Below are positions 8,862 through 17,305 of a DNA stretch of 32,188 nucleotides, in pieces; the stretch's first letter is position 1, and every line of letters starts with the position of its first letter. This DNA comes from Desulfonatronum sp. (GTDB taxonomy: Bacteria > Desulfobacterota > Desulfovibrionia > Desulfovibrionales > Desulfonatronaceae): NCBI GenBank assembly GCA_011049455.1, contig DSBL01000015.1, positions 1-32,188 of the forward strand, read 5' to 3'. A program made the translations under genes and the position numbers. A model generated the notes under the pieces. It worked only from the letters and a program-made list of their open reading frames with translations, had not been told where the DNA came from and ran no database searches.

Positions 8862-10214
8862 ATGCGCAAAGGACTTTTTGGCACGGACGGGATGCGAGGA
8901 CAGGTCAATCTTTTTCCGATGCTTCCGGAAATCGCCCTGCGTCTCGGTTTGGCAGTGGGACAAATGTTTCGAAACGGCTCCAGGCGGCATCGAGTGGTCA
9001 TTGGCAAGGACACCAGATTGTCCGGGTATGTTTTCGAAACCGCATTGACTTCCGGATTTTGTTCCGCCGGAATGGATGTCTATCTTGTAGGTCCCATGCC
9101 CACTCCGGCCATTTCCTTTTTGACCCGGAACATGCGCGCTGATGTCGGGGTGGTTATTTCCGCGTCCCATAATCCATTCATGGACAACGGCATCAAGCTG
9201 TTCGACAGCCAGGGGTTCAAGCTGGACGATATTATCGAAGATCAAATTTCGGAAATGGTTCTTTCTGCGGACACGGAATGGGATTATCCTCAACCAGAGG
9301 CCGTGGGCAAGGCCGCTCGCATTGCTGACAGCCTTGGCCGTTACCTGGTTTTTTTAAAGAACACGATTCCCTCGGACATGACCTTGGATGGCGTCAAGGT
9401 GGTTTTGGACTGCGCGCACGGCGCCACCTATAAAGTCGCGCCGCTGCTGTTCGAGGAGCTCGGGGCCAAGGTGGAGGAAATCGGCACGGATCCGGATGGT
9501 CTGAATATCAACCGCAAATGCGGATCGCTTTATCCCGAATTGATGGCCCACAGGGTGCTGGAATGCGGTGCGGATATCGGTTTGGCCCTGGATGGAGATG
9601 GGGACCGCCTGATCGTCACGGATGAGCGGGGCAATGTTTTGGACGGAGACCAGATCATGGCCATCTGCGCCCAGGACATGATGGAAAATCATGCCTTGCC
9701 GGGAAACACCCTTGTGGCTACAGTCATGAGCAACATGTCCCTGGAAATCTTTATGCGGGAGCGTTCCGGCAGGTTGTTGCGGACTCCGGTGGGCGACAGA
9801 CATGTTGTTGAAGCCATGCGTCGGGAAGGAGCAATTTTTGGTGGCGAACAGTCCGGACATCTGATCTTTTTAAACCGCTGTACCACTGGCGACGGCATTC
9901 TTGCGGCCCTTCAGCTTTTGAAAATCATGCGAGAAAAGGGCAAACCCCTCTCGGAACTGGCCACTTTGCTGACGCCGTTTCCCCAGGTTCTGGTGAATGT
10001 CCATGTGGAACGAAAGATCGCATTTGATCAATCCCAGCCGGTTGTCCGGGCCGTGCGGCAGGCCGAAAAAAAACTTGGATCACGAGGCAGGGTCCTGTTG
10101 CGGTATTCCGGAACCGAGCCTGTCGCCAGAGTCATGGTGGAGGGTGAACAACAAGAAGTCGTCAAAGAACTGGCGGAGGACCTGGCGGATTTACTCCGTG
10201 TGCATTTGCGATAG
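8862..10214 (+). CDS. glmM: Phosphoglucosamine mutase
   Basis: It interconverts glucosamine-6-phosphate and glucosamine-1-phosphate on the way to UDP-GlcNAc for peptidoglycan and lipid A. From the ATG at 8862 it has 450 residues. The phosphoserine loop ISASHNP puts the active Ser at residue 102, the same number as in the Escherichia coli enzyme. The metal loop DGDGDR and the phosphate-binding RYSGTEP near the C-terminus are present. GAGG at 8852-8855 is 6 bases before this ATG; another in-frame ATG at 8850 is possible but overlaps that site. It is third in the cdaA-cdaR-glmM set. In Firmicutes GlmM also binds and inhibits CdaA; whether that holds here is not visible. Confidence 0.96.
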   Translation: MRKGLFGTDGMRGQVNLFPMLPEIALRLGLAVGQMFRNGSRRHRVVIGKDTRLSGYVFETALTSGFCSAGMDVYLVGPMPTPAISFLTRNMRADVGVVISASHNPFMDNGIKLFDSQGFKLDDIIEDQISEMVLSADTEWDYPQPEAVGKAARIADSLGRYLVFLKNTIPSDMTLDGVKVVLDCAHGATYKVAPLLFEELGAKVEEIGTDPDGLNINRKCGSLYPELMAHRVLECGADIGLALDGDGDRLIVTDERGNVLDGDQIMAICAQDMMENHALPGNTLVATVMSNMSLEIFMRERSGRLLRTPVGDRHVVEAMRREGAIFGGEQSGHLIFLNRCTTGDGILAALQLLKIMREKGKPLSELATLLTPFPQVLVNVHVERKIAFDQSQPVVRAVRQAEKKLGSRGRVLLRYSGTEPVARVMVEGEQQEVVKELAEDLADLLRVHLR

Positions 10215-10406
10215 ACTTTTTATGATTTGGGGGTACATTTCCAGGGCACGGATAGAAACCATTGATCCTGGATTGCCGGAAAAGGTTGATTGTCTGGCCA
10301 GGATTGTCCTATACATACCCTATCCGCTTCAAGAACAGCATTCGCTGCTGTTTGTTGCAGGAGCAAGAGGCCCTGAATCACGGCCATAACCAAGGAGATC
10401 ACTCCG
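10215..10406. other. Intergenic region glmM-galU
   Basis: There is no gene here. It holds a possible promoter at 10286-10315 and a small hairpin (AACAGC ... GCTGTT near 10330-10350). A strong ribosome-binding sequence AAGGAGAT lies about 7 bases before the galU ATG. Confidence 0.5.
10286..10315 (+). promoter_or_regulatory. Possible sigma-70-like promoter of galU
   Basis: TTGATT at 10286-10291 and TATACA at 10310-10315 are separated by 18 bases. Both hexamers match four or five consensus positions. The leader to galU would be about 85 bases. It would allow galU expression independent of the upstream ftsH-glmM genes. Tentative. Confidence 0.35.
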
Positions 10407-11279
10407 ATGCAAGTAAGAAAAGTCGTCATACCCGTGGCAGGTTGGGGAACGAGATCCTTGCCCGCGACAAAAAACATACCCAAGGAAATGCTCCCGGTCT
10501 ACAAAAAACCCGGAGTGCAGTACATTGTGGAAGAGGCCATGTATTCCGGGTTGACGGATGTTGTTTTCGTAAACAACCAAAATAAAAAAATTATTGAGGA
10601 CCATTTCGACTACAACTGGGCCCTGGAAGATCTGTTGGAGCGGACCGGAAAGACAACGCTTTTGGAAGAAGTTCGGTCCGTAGCCGAAATGGTGAACATC
10701 ATTTCCGTGCGCCAGAAAAAACAGTTGGGCCTGGGACACGCGGTATTTTGCGCCCGAGAAATAATCAAAAACGAACCGTTTGCGGTGATGCTGGGTGATG
10801 ATTTGATGTTCGGCCGGGAGCCGGGAATCAAGCAGCTCATGGATGTGGCCATGTCCGAAAACATGTCCGTGGTCGGGGTCATGGAAGTGGAGTCGGACAA
10901 GGTGAGCAGCTACGGGATTATCCAGGGTGAGGAGTTTGCGCCGGGGATTTTCCGGGTACGTTCCCTTATTGAAAAGCCCAAGCCGGCCCAGGCGCCTTCC
11001 AGGCTGGCCGTCGTGGGGCGGTACGTGCTCATGCCCGAAGTGTTCACGCACTTGGAAGGAACCGAACCCGGACACGGCGGCGAGATTCAAATCACGGACG
11101 CCCTGCTGGCCATGGCCCGAAAGAATCGCCTGCTGGCCGTAAAAATGCGCGGCATGCGTTTTGACGTCGGCGATTGGACGGACTATCTCACGGCCAATAT
11201 TTATTTTGCATTGCAGGACGAAACCCTGCGCGATGAATTGACCCGCAAGCTCAAGGGCCTGCTTTCCTGTCCCAGCTGA
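10407..11279 (+). CDS. galU: UTP-glucose-1-phosphate uridylyltransferase
   Basis: It makes UDP-glucose from UTP and glucose-1-phosphate, for envelope polysaccharides and sugar interconversion. The 290-residue protein has the nucleotidyltransferase signature GWGTRSLPATKNIPKEMLP from residue 13, the metal/substrate segment MLGDDLMFG, and FDVGDWTDYL near the C-terminus, as in GalU. The start ATG has AAGGAGAT ideally placed upstream. It follows glmM after 192 bases, so the sugar-phosphate mutase and the pyrophosphorylase are neighbours, although GalU uses glucose-1-phosphate and not the GlmM product. Confidence 0.95.
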   Translation: MQVRKVVIPVAGWGTRSLPATKNIPKEMLPVYKKPGVQYIVEEAMYSGLTDVVFVNNQNKKIIEDHFDYNWALEDLLERTGKTTLLEEVRSVAEMVNIISVRQKKQLGLGHAVFCAREIIKNEPFAVMLGDDLMFGREPGIKQLMDVAMSENMSVVGVMEVESDKVSSYGIIQGEEFAPGIFRVRSLIEKPKPAQAPSRLAVVGRYVLMPEVFTHLEGTEPGHGGEIQITDALLAMARKNRLLAVKMRGMRFDVGDWTDYLTANIYFALQDETLRDELTRKLKGLLSCPS

Positions 11280-11328
11280 TATAAAATGCATTCCGGGCTG
11301 GGATCACTATACGAAAAGCATTCGTCAA

Positions 11329-11408
11329 CGCATCAGCGCTTTTTATTGCGAAAGTATCCTGTCAAAAGAAAATAAAGCGTGTTTGCGAATCAAGAAACGG
11401 CTGATGCG
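11329..11408. repeat. Nested inverted repeat in galU-priA intergenic region
   Basis: CGCATCAGC at 11329-11337 is perfectly complementary to GCTGATGCG at 11400-11408. Just inside, CGCTTTTTATT pairs with AATAAAGCG with one bulge. The folded RNA would be a stem of about 18 pairs with a large loop. It starts 50 bases after the galU stop. It may act at the end of galU mRNA or be part of a structured RNA; no known RNA family is recognised. Confidence 0.45.
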
Positions 11409-11465
11409 AGATTCAGGAAAAGAGGATTTTCAGACAGAGACCAGGTAAGAAAAATTGTCTTGCCC

Positions 11466-11545
11466 AACCGCTTTTGGCAGTCAATGCATCCCTGAGTTCA
11501 TTTGCACGAAAGGGACGGACAATTTCCAAAAGCGGTTTTTTTGTT
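11466..11545 (+). terminator. Long-stem terminator-like structure upstream of priA
   Basis: AACCGCTTTTGG at 11466-11477 and its exact complement CCAAAAGCGGTT at 11526-11537 form a 12-bp stem, followed by a run of eight T that overlaps the arm end. The 48-base loop contains a second small pairing (TCCCT with AGGGA). A stem plus T-run is the pattern of a rho-independent terminator. The large structured loop could also be the body of a small RNA or a leader attenuator for priA, whose GTG lies about 30 bases further on. Confidence 0.6.
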
Positions 11546-11565
11546 TTTAAACAAGGGTCAACGCC

Positions 11566-13938
11566 GTGGCGTCATTTTGGCAGGTTGCCCTGTGCAGCCC
11601 TCCTTTTCGTACATTCACCTACAGCACCCCTGATTATCTTCCGGAACAGGCCTGGTCCATAGGCCAGCGGGTCATGGTCCCGGTGGGTCGATCCCTTCGC
11701 ATGGGGGTGATCGTGTCGCGGTCCGTGGATTTCGCAGCGGAAAGCGGGACTGTTAAGCCTTTGGGATGGCCCCTGGAACAAGAACTTCTGCTCACCAGGG
11801 ATGTGCTGGATATGGTGCACCACTTGGCTCTGCGCCAGATGGTCTTGGAGGGCAGGATCCTGGCGGCGGTGCTGCCCAGAGCTCTTCGGACAGGCAACTC
11901 CGTGTTCAATTTGACCGAATCCGTTGAGACGCTCAAGCTTTCCTGCAAAGATGTTTTGCAATCGGCCCCACGGCGTTTGCTGGAATTGGGCCGGGCCTGG
12001 CTGGAGGGAAGGATGCGGCCTCAGGCATTGGAACACGGCAGTGTCGGCAGTATGAAATATGAGCTGCTGCGTGATCCTCCGTGGGATCTTCGTCCCGGAG
12101 CCAAGCGTCAACTGGCTGTCCTGGAATACTTGTTTGCCAACGGCCGGGTTTCCAAAGCCGCATTGCGGCAGATTTTGACCGGGGATGTGAACAGGGTCTT
12201 GGCTGATTTGTCGCGTCGCGGCTTGGTCCAGGCCATTCCGCAGGGCTGCCGTGCATCTGATGAAGGGCGCATCAGCCAGGATTCAGCGCGGTTTTTTTCT
12301 TCTCACGAACACCATGCGTTGACCGAGGAACAAACCGAGGCCCTGAACGTTTTGCAGGATGATCTGCAACAGAGCACCGTTCAGGAGCGGGGCTTGGTGC
12401 GGCTGGTGCATGGAGTGACCGGAAGCGGCAAGACCCTGCTGTATCTCCGATTGGCGCGTTTTTGCCTGGCCATGGGCCGCGGCGTCATGCTGCTGGCCCC
12501 GGAAGTGGCGCTTTCAGCCCAATTATGGTCCGAGGTTGCCAAGGAATTTCCGGAATCCACGCGGCATTGGTACCACGGGTATCTGGCACCGGGGGCCAAG
12601 CTGGCGATTTTCCGTTCCTTGTTGCGCGGCGTTCCGCAAATAGTCGTCGGTACCCGATCCGCCTTGTTCTTGCCCATGCCGACTTTGGGCTTGGTGATCC
12701 TGGACGAAGAGCACGATGCCTCCTACAAGCAAGAGGAGGGAATTGTCTACCATGCCAAGGAAGTGGCCTTTTTTCGCATCAGGAAAGGAGGTCTGCTGGT
12801 TTTGGGCTCGGGCACCCCGGATGTCAAAACCCATTATGCCGCAAGCCAGGGTGAGATTGCCAGGGTAACCCTCAGGCATCGCATTTCCCAAAGTCCGACT
12901 CCAAAAATATGCTTGGTGGACATGCGCCAAGAATCCAAGTCCGAGCCCTTATCCCAGAAATGTCGGGAGGAATTGCTCCACGTCTTGGAACGAGGGGAGC
13001 AGGCCATGTTTCTGCTCAATCGCAGAGGCTTCGCTCCTTTGGTATCCTGCCTGGACTGCGGCAGTGCGCCCCAATGTCCTCATTGCAGGGTGGGCTTGAC
13101 CTATCACAAGGGGTGGGAGCGGCTGCTCTGTCATTACTGTGGATATACCCTTTATTTTCCTTGTGTTTGTCAGCAGTGCGGCGGCAGCCGGTTTCTGCCC
13201 ATGGGCGAGGGAACCGAGTCCTTGGAAGAATATCTGGAAGGTCTGGTTCCTCCGGGGCAGGGTGTTGTGCGTTTGGACCGGGACAGCACCCGACGCAAGG
13301 GCAGGCTGGAGGACATTCTGGGCTCTTTCGGCCAGGGCCGAGCCCAGGTCATGGTGGGCACGCAAATGCTCAGCAAGGGGCATCATTTTCCCAATGTGAC
13401 CCTGGTCACGGCGGTGGACGGAGACATTGGACTGAATCTTCCAGATTACCGGGCATCGGAAAAAACCTTTCAGCTGCTGGTGCAGTTGGCGGGCAGGGCC
13501 GGGAGGGGAGACCAGCCGGGCTCCGTGCTTATCCAGACCAGCAATCCCGACCATCCCTGCTGGCAGCATATTCGCACCGGTGATTACGAGGGTTTTTTTG
13601 CCCGGGAACTGGAGAGACGCAGGAAGTTTGCTTACCCGCCTTTTGTCAAATTGGGCATGGTCCGATTTAGTTATCCCCGGGAATGGACGCCAGGAGAAGG
13701 TTTGCTGGCCAAGGCCGGCGAACATTTGCACCGCAACGGCGCCAAGCTGAAGATACGCGTTTTGGGGCCGGCTCCGGCGCCCCTGGGACAGCTCAAGGGC
13801 CGCAAGCGGTTTCATTGCCTGCTCAAGGCCCAACAATGGCAAGACATCCGGGAGGTTTACGGATCATTACAACAAACGCTTTTCAAATCTTCGCCTCTGC
13901 GAATCAGTCTGGATCTGGATCCGGTGAATATGCTCTAG
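11566..13938 (+). CDS. priA: Primosomal protein N' (replication restart helicase PriA)
   Basis: PriA is a 3'-5' DNA helicase that recognises stalled forks and reloads the replisome. The 790-residue protein has an N-terminal DNA-binding part, Walker A GVTGSGKT at 283-290 and DEEH at 380-383. The zinc domain carries eight Cys (495, 498, 504, 507, 522, 525, 535, 538). Late helicase motifs follow (VGTQMLSKG and QLAGRAGRG). It starts at GTG (11566) with AAGGG 8 bases upstream; there is no ATG before the family-typical VALCSPPFRTFTY segment. Its last 35 bases overlap the 3' end of lpxK on the other strand. Confidence 0.95.
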   Translation: MASFWQVALCSPPFRTFTYSTPDYLPEQAWSIGQRVMVPVGRSLRMGVIVSRSVDFAAESGTVKPLGWPLEQELLLTRDVLDMVHHLALRQMVLEGRILAAVLPRALRTGNSVFNLTESVETLKLSCKDVLQSAPRRLLELGRAWLEGRMRPQALEHGSVGSMKYELLRDPPWDLRPGAKRQLAVLEYLFANGRVSKAALRQILTGDVNRVLADLSRRGLVQAIPQGCRASDEGRISQDSARFFSSHEHHALTEEQTEALNVLQDDLQQSTVQERGLVRLVHGVTGSGKTLLYLRLARFCLAMGRGVMLLAPEVALSAQLWSEVAKEFPESTRHWYHGYLAPGAKLAIFRSLLRGVPQIVVGTRSALFLPMPTLGLVILDEEHDASYKQEEGIVYHAKEVAFFRIRKGGLLVLGSGTPDVKTHYAASQGEIARVTLRHRISQSPTPKICLVDMRQESKSEPLSQKCREELLHVLERGEQAMFLLNRRGFAPLVSCLDCGSAPQCPHCRVGLTYHKGWERLLCHYCGYTLYFPCVCQQCGGSRFLPMGEGTESLEEYLEGLVPPGQGVVRLDRDSTRRKGRLEDILGSFGQGRAQVMVGTQMLSKGHHFPNVTLVTAVDGDIGLNLPDYRASEKTFQLLVQLAGRAGRGDQPGSVLIQTSNPDHPCWQHIRTGDYEGFFARELERRRKFAYPPFVKLGMVRFSYPREWTPGEGLLAKAGEHLHRNGAKLKIRVLGPAPAPLGQLKGRKRFHCLLKAQQWQDIREVYGSLQQTLFKSSPLRISLDLDPVNML

Positions 13939-14971
13939 GGACAGGCCTTTTCTCCCACCACTTTTCCAGCCAATCTTCAAAATACCCTTGATTTGTGGGC
14001 GACGGCCCAAAGACTATTTTCATATTCAGCCGCCACCATCGCAGTGCGGTTTCCGGGCTGAGCAGGGGTTTGAGCTTGACTGCGTCCTTGGCCGTACAGA
14101 CCACATCGGCCACTTTCAGGGACTGTGCTTCGTGGAGAATTCGGTGCAAGTCCCGATGCCTGAAAGCGTAATGATCCGCAAAGGCAAGATGTTTGCGAGG
14201 CGTGGCAGACAAGAGGTTCGTTGCGGTCTGTTCCACGGAACAAGGATGCCCCACGCCGCTGATCAACAGGTAAGGCCGTTCCAGGATCTGGGTTTGCTGA
14301 TTCGAGGACAGGTCAGTCAAGCCGCAAGGCTCCAATGAAAAGAAAAAATAGGGTTTGTTGAATCTTTTTAGTCGGGATTCGATCAGCGGTCGCAGCTTGA
14401 TGCATGCCTGTTCGTCGGCCTTGATCAGAAAGACGTCAGCGCGTGCCAAGGCTTTTGTCCCCTCGCGCCAGGGGCCGGAAGGGACCACCTTGTTCCAGTC
14501 CTGATCCACATCGTCTGGCAGGAGCAGAACCAGATCCAGGTCACGGATCACTGGCAGATGCTGGAAACCATCGTCCAGGACGAACAGGTCCGGATGGAAT
14601 TGTTTCCAGGCCCAGGGGCCGGAGCGAATGCGTTTGGGGTCCACTATGATGTGAGACCCGGGCGCGGACTGGGCCAGGAGCAGGGGTTCATCACCGGCCT
14701 GTGCAACAGGGGCGTCCGGGCGCACAAGATAGGGCAGGTATGGCGGCTGCGCCTTGTAGCCCCGGGTGAGCAGAACCGGCCGAAGATTCCTGCTTTCCGC
14801 CCAGTGCAACAGCCATTGGCAGAACGGGGTCTTGCCCGTGCCGCCCCAGCGGATGTTGCCCACGCTGATGCAGGGAGCACACGGCCGCCAGCGCGGCAGC
14901 CGGTTCCCGGAATAGGTGGCTTCCCGCCAGGACATCAGTTTGGCGTAGAGCTTTGCCGGGAGGGAAAGCAT
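13904..14971 (-). CDS. lpxK: Tetraacyldisaccharide 4'-kinase
   Basis: It phosphorylates the 4' position of the lipid A disaccharide at the inner membrane, which shows a lipopolysaccharide-making organism. The N-terminal amphipathic/hydrophobic start is followed by ISVGNIRWGGTGKTP with the P-loop at about 43-48. The 355 residues fit the family. The ATG at 14971 has GGAGG 8 bases upstream. An in-frame GTG at 15019 would add 16 residues but lacks a good ribosome-binding site. The gene is convergent with priA and overlaps it by 35 bases. Confidence 0.93.
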   Translation of the reverse strand: MLSLPAKLYAKLMSWREATYSGNRLPRWRPCAPCISVGNIRWGGTGKTPFCQWLLHWAESRNLRPVLLTRGYKAQPPYLPYLVRPDAPVAQAGDEPLLLAQSAPGSHIIVDPKRIRSGPWAWKQFHPDLFVLDDGFQHLPVIRDLDLVLLLPDDVDQDWNKVVPSGPWREGTKALARADVFLIKADEQACIKLRPLIESRLKRFNKPYFFFSLEPCGLTDLSSNQQTQILERPYLLISGVGHPCSVEQTATNLLSATPRKHLAFADHYAFRHRDLHRILHEAQSLKVADVVCTAKDAVKLKPLLSPETALRWWRLNMKIVFGPSPTNQGYFEDWLEKWWEKRPVPRAYSPDPDPD

Positions 14972-15212
14972 GCGGGCATCCTCCAGAGCCAGGGAACGAC
15001 AGGGCAAATTTGTTCTCACGGCTGGTTCATCCCGTTTTGACCGGATCGAAACTCCCTCACCGGCCTCGTACCATCAAGACGTTGCACAATGAAAACAAGA
15101 AATTACGGCAAGATGCTCGGCAACGGCTTGATGAACGATGCCTGGCTCGCTCAGACAGTCGATCCGGCCAAAATGGGGCAAACCAGCCTCAATATTTCAG
15201 GTGGTTACTGGA
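14972..15212. other. Intergenic sequence upstream of lpxK
   Basis: There is no protein-like reading frame of credible composition and no RNA gene that I recognise. It must contain the lpxK leader. I could not pick out a convincing promoter. Confidence 0.4.
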
Positions 15213-15493
15213 GAACACATTGGGAGCATTACGCGTTTCTGAAAATCAAGTTGAAAACGTTTCGAGTTGTGCTGCCGGTTTATCCAGATCGAGTGTTATC
15301 GCCTGTTGGACAGAGCTGGACATCGTTCGACGAACCATTGTCATACGCATTAACCACGCAATTTTGTTTTGGAAGTGCAATGGTTCGTCGTTACGAGGTC
15401 CGTGACGGAGTTGCGAGGAAGCTCGATCTGGATGAACCGGCAGCATCTCTGACAAAAGGGTTTTCAGAAACGCATAATGCTCCCGAACACATT
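15213..15493. mobile_element. 263-bp palindromic non-autonomous element (MITE) with 9-bp target duplication
   Basis: The element occupies 15222-15484. Its ends are inverted repeats (GGGAGCATTAYGCG..., 23 of the first 24 positions identical, the one difference being at position 11). Homology between the arms continues inward with gaps: TGCTGCCGGTTYATCCAGAT occurs in both arms. It closes with a 13-bp perfect pair at 15328-15340 and 15378-15390. A 37-base loop lies between. GAACACATT is present directly outside both ends, at 15213-15221 and 15485-15493, as expected for a 9-bp target-site duplication. It has no transposase gene, so it would need one in trans. It sits between fabI and lpxK, and a read-through transcript would form a long hairpin. 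Confidence 0.82.
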
Positions 15494-15509
15494 TACCCTG
15501 CAGGGAACG

Positions 15510-15526
15510 GCTGTCGGGTGGACAGC
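15510..15526. other. Short hairpin downstream of fabI
   Basis: GCTGTC (15510-15515) pairs with GACAGC (15521-15526) around a 5-base loop, about 45 bases past the fabI stop on the minus strand. No T-run follows on that strand, so it is at best a weak terminator element. Confidence 0.25.
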
Positions 15527-15571
15527 GTCCAGGCTTTTGTCTTCTGTTTTCCGTCTTCCGACTTCAGCGAA

Positions 15572-16336
15572 CTACATGCCCACAACATGATAGCCGGCAT
15601 CCACGAAGATGGTTTCGCCGGTGACGCAAAAGGACAGGTTCGATGCCAGGAAAAGGGCCAGGCCCGCGGCATTGTCCTGGGTGACGTTGCGTTTCAGGGG
15701 AGCCTTTTCCTCCACGTGCTTGAAAATTTGCTTCATCCCGGAGATCCCCGAGGAGGCCAAGGTCTTGAGAGGGCCGGAGCTGATGGCATTGACGCGGATG
15801 CCCCTGGCGCCCATGTCCGCCGCGAGATACCGGACGCTGGCTTCCAGGGCCGCTTTGGCCACGCCCATGACGTTATAATTGGGGATCACTTTTTGCGCCC
15901 CGTAATAGGTCATGGTCATCACGGACCCGCCCTCGGGCATGAGCGGCTCAAAGGCATGACAGACAGCCACCAGAGAGTAACAGGAAACGTCCAGGGCCAG
16001 GGCGAAGCCGGACCTGGACGTTTCGATGTAGCGTCCGGACAGGTCGTCACGGTTGGCAAAGGCGATGGAATGCACCAGAATGTCCACGCTGCCCCATTTT
16101 TCTTGGACCAGTTGCGCCGCCTGCAGGATTTCTTCGTCCTTGGTCACGTCGCAGGGAAAAATGAACTCCCCGCCCAGTTCCTCACTGATGGGCTCCACCC
16201 GCTTGCGAATGGCGTCGTTTACGTAGTTGAAAGCCACTGATGCCCCGTTTTCCCGAAAAATTTTGGCAACAGCATAGGCAATGCTTCGGTCGTTGGCCAC
16301 TCCGAAAACGAGGGCTTTTTTTCCGGCAAGTAGCAT
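15572..16336 (-). CDS. fabI: Enoyl-[acyl-carrier-protein] reductase (NADH), FabI
   Basis: It reduces trans-2-enoyl-ACP in the last step of each fatty-acid elongation cycle. The 254-residue short-chain dehydrogenase-like protein begins with the nucleotide-binding GVANDRSIAYA. It has the FabI-type catalytic Tyr145, Tyr154 and Lys161 in YYGAQKVIPNYNVMGVAK, matching the Y-x8-Y-x6-K pattern of the family, and ends with ...GETIFVDAGYHV. The ATG has AAAGGAG about 7 bases upstream. It lies 51 bases after purC on the same strand and could share its transcript. Confidence 0.96.
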   Translation of the reverse strand: MLLAGKKALVFGVANDRSIAYAVAKIFRENGASVAFNYVNDAIRKRVEPISEELGGEFIFPCDVTKDEEILQAAQLVQEKWGSVDILVHSIAFANRDDLSGRYIETSRSGFALALDVSCYSLVAVCHAFEPLMPEGGSVMTMTYYGAQKVIPNYNVMGVAKAALEASVRYLAADMGARGIRVNAISSGPLKTLASSGISGMKQIFKHVEEKAPLKRNVTQDNAAGLALFLASNLSFCVTGETIFVDAGYHVVGM

Positions 16337-16387
16337 GATGGTCTCCTTTGGATGGGATTACAGTTGCAACAAAGGGCGAAGAAATGA

Positions 16388-17287
16388 TCAAGAAAACGTG
16401 ATTTTTTGCCCGGTTAACCTGGCATAGGCGTCCAGATAACGATCCCTGGTCTGCGATATCACCTCTTGGGGCAGCTTCGGTCCCGGAGTTTGTCTGTTCC
16501 AGCCGGTGGTTATCAGCCAGTTACGCAAATACTGCTTGTCAAAACTGGGTTGGGGGCTGCCTGGAGTGTAACCTTGTCTCGGCCAGAAGCGTGAGGAGTC
16601 CGGAGTCAGCACTTCATCGATGAGCAGCAGATCACCGTTCACCAAGCCGAATTCAAATTTCGTATCCGCGATGATGATTTCCAGATCCCAGGCGTATGCC
16701 CTGGCATGGGAGTAGATTGCCAGGGAAATGTCTTGCATCTTGGCCAGCAGTTCTGGACCGACCATTTTTTTGGCTAGATCGACAACAATGTTCTCGTCAT
16801 GATGGCCGACATCGGCTTTGGTGGAAGGGGTGAACAGAGGCTTGGGCAATTGTTGGGATTCCAGGAGATCATTCGGTAGTCGATGGCCGCAGACCTGACC
16901 GGTTCTTTGATAGTCGCTCCATCCGGATCCGGTGATGTAACCCCGGACAATGCACTCCACGGGCAAGGGGCGAGCTTTTTTGACGAGCACGGATCGCCCG
17001 TCAAGTTGGTCCTTGAAGGGCTGCAGGATCCTTGGAAAATCAGAAACATCTGTGGCTAGGAGATGATTGGCCACGATGCTTTGCATTTTCGTCATCCAGA
17101 ATAACGTGATCTGGTTCAAGACAACGCCCTTATAGGGGATCGGGTCGGGCAGGACCACGTCAAAAGCGGACATGCGGTCCGTGGTGACAATCAGCAATGT
17201 CTCCGGACAGACTTCATAAATGTCCCGAACCTTGCCGCGAAAGCTCAGGTTCAGCACGGGAATGTTGCTCTGGATCAGGGGGTTCAT
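16388..17287 (-). CDS. purC: Phosphoribosylaminoimidazole-succinocarboxamide synthase (SAICAR synthetase)
   Basis: It joins aspartate to CAIR with ATP in purine synthesis. The sequence has the N-terminal GKVRDIYEV loop, the LLIVTTDRMSAFDVVLPDPI segment, ECIVRGYITGSGW and DTKFEFG. The length of about 300 residues is that of the longer (yeast-like) PurC type, not the roughly 237-residue Escherichia coli type. Three in-frame ATGs compete (17305, 17299, 17287). The one at 17287 has GGAA about 8 bases upstream and leaves a normal leader from the promoter proposed at 17318-17347, so it is chosen with modest confidence. Confidence 0.94.
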   Translation of the reverse strand: MNPLIQSNIPVLNLSFRGKVRDIYEVCPETLLIVTTDRMSAFDVVLPDPIPYKGVVLNQITLFWMTKMQSIVANHLLATDVSDFPRILQPFKDQLDGRSVLVKKARPLPVECIVRGYITGSGWSDYQRTGQVCGHRLPNDLLESQQLPKPLFTPSTKADVGHHDENIVVDLAKKMVGPELLAKMQDISLAIYSHARAYAWDLEIIIADTKFEFGLVNGDLLLIDEVLTPDSSRFWPRQGYTPGSPQPSFDKQYLRNWLITTGWNRQTPGPKLPQEVISQTRDRYLDAYARLTGQKITFS

Positions 17288-17305
17288 TTTTGTTTCCATG
17301 ATCAT

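Noticed and set aside
10330-10350. Hairpin before galU as a riboswitch or attenuator
   Set aside because: A six-pair hairpin without a T-run or a recognisable aptamer is not enough.
15246-15455. A short minus-strand frame inside the MITE as a possible element-encoded protein
   Set aside because: It lies almost wholly in the palindrome arms and loop, where both strands read open by symmetry. There is no start signal and no protein-like features.
15089-16240. A 383-codon plus-strand frame running through the palindromic element into fabI
   Set aside because: Most of it is antisense to fabI, its start has no ribosome-binding site, and it crosses the MITE. The protein resembles nothing I know.
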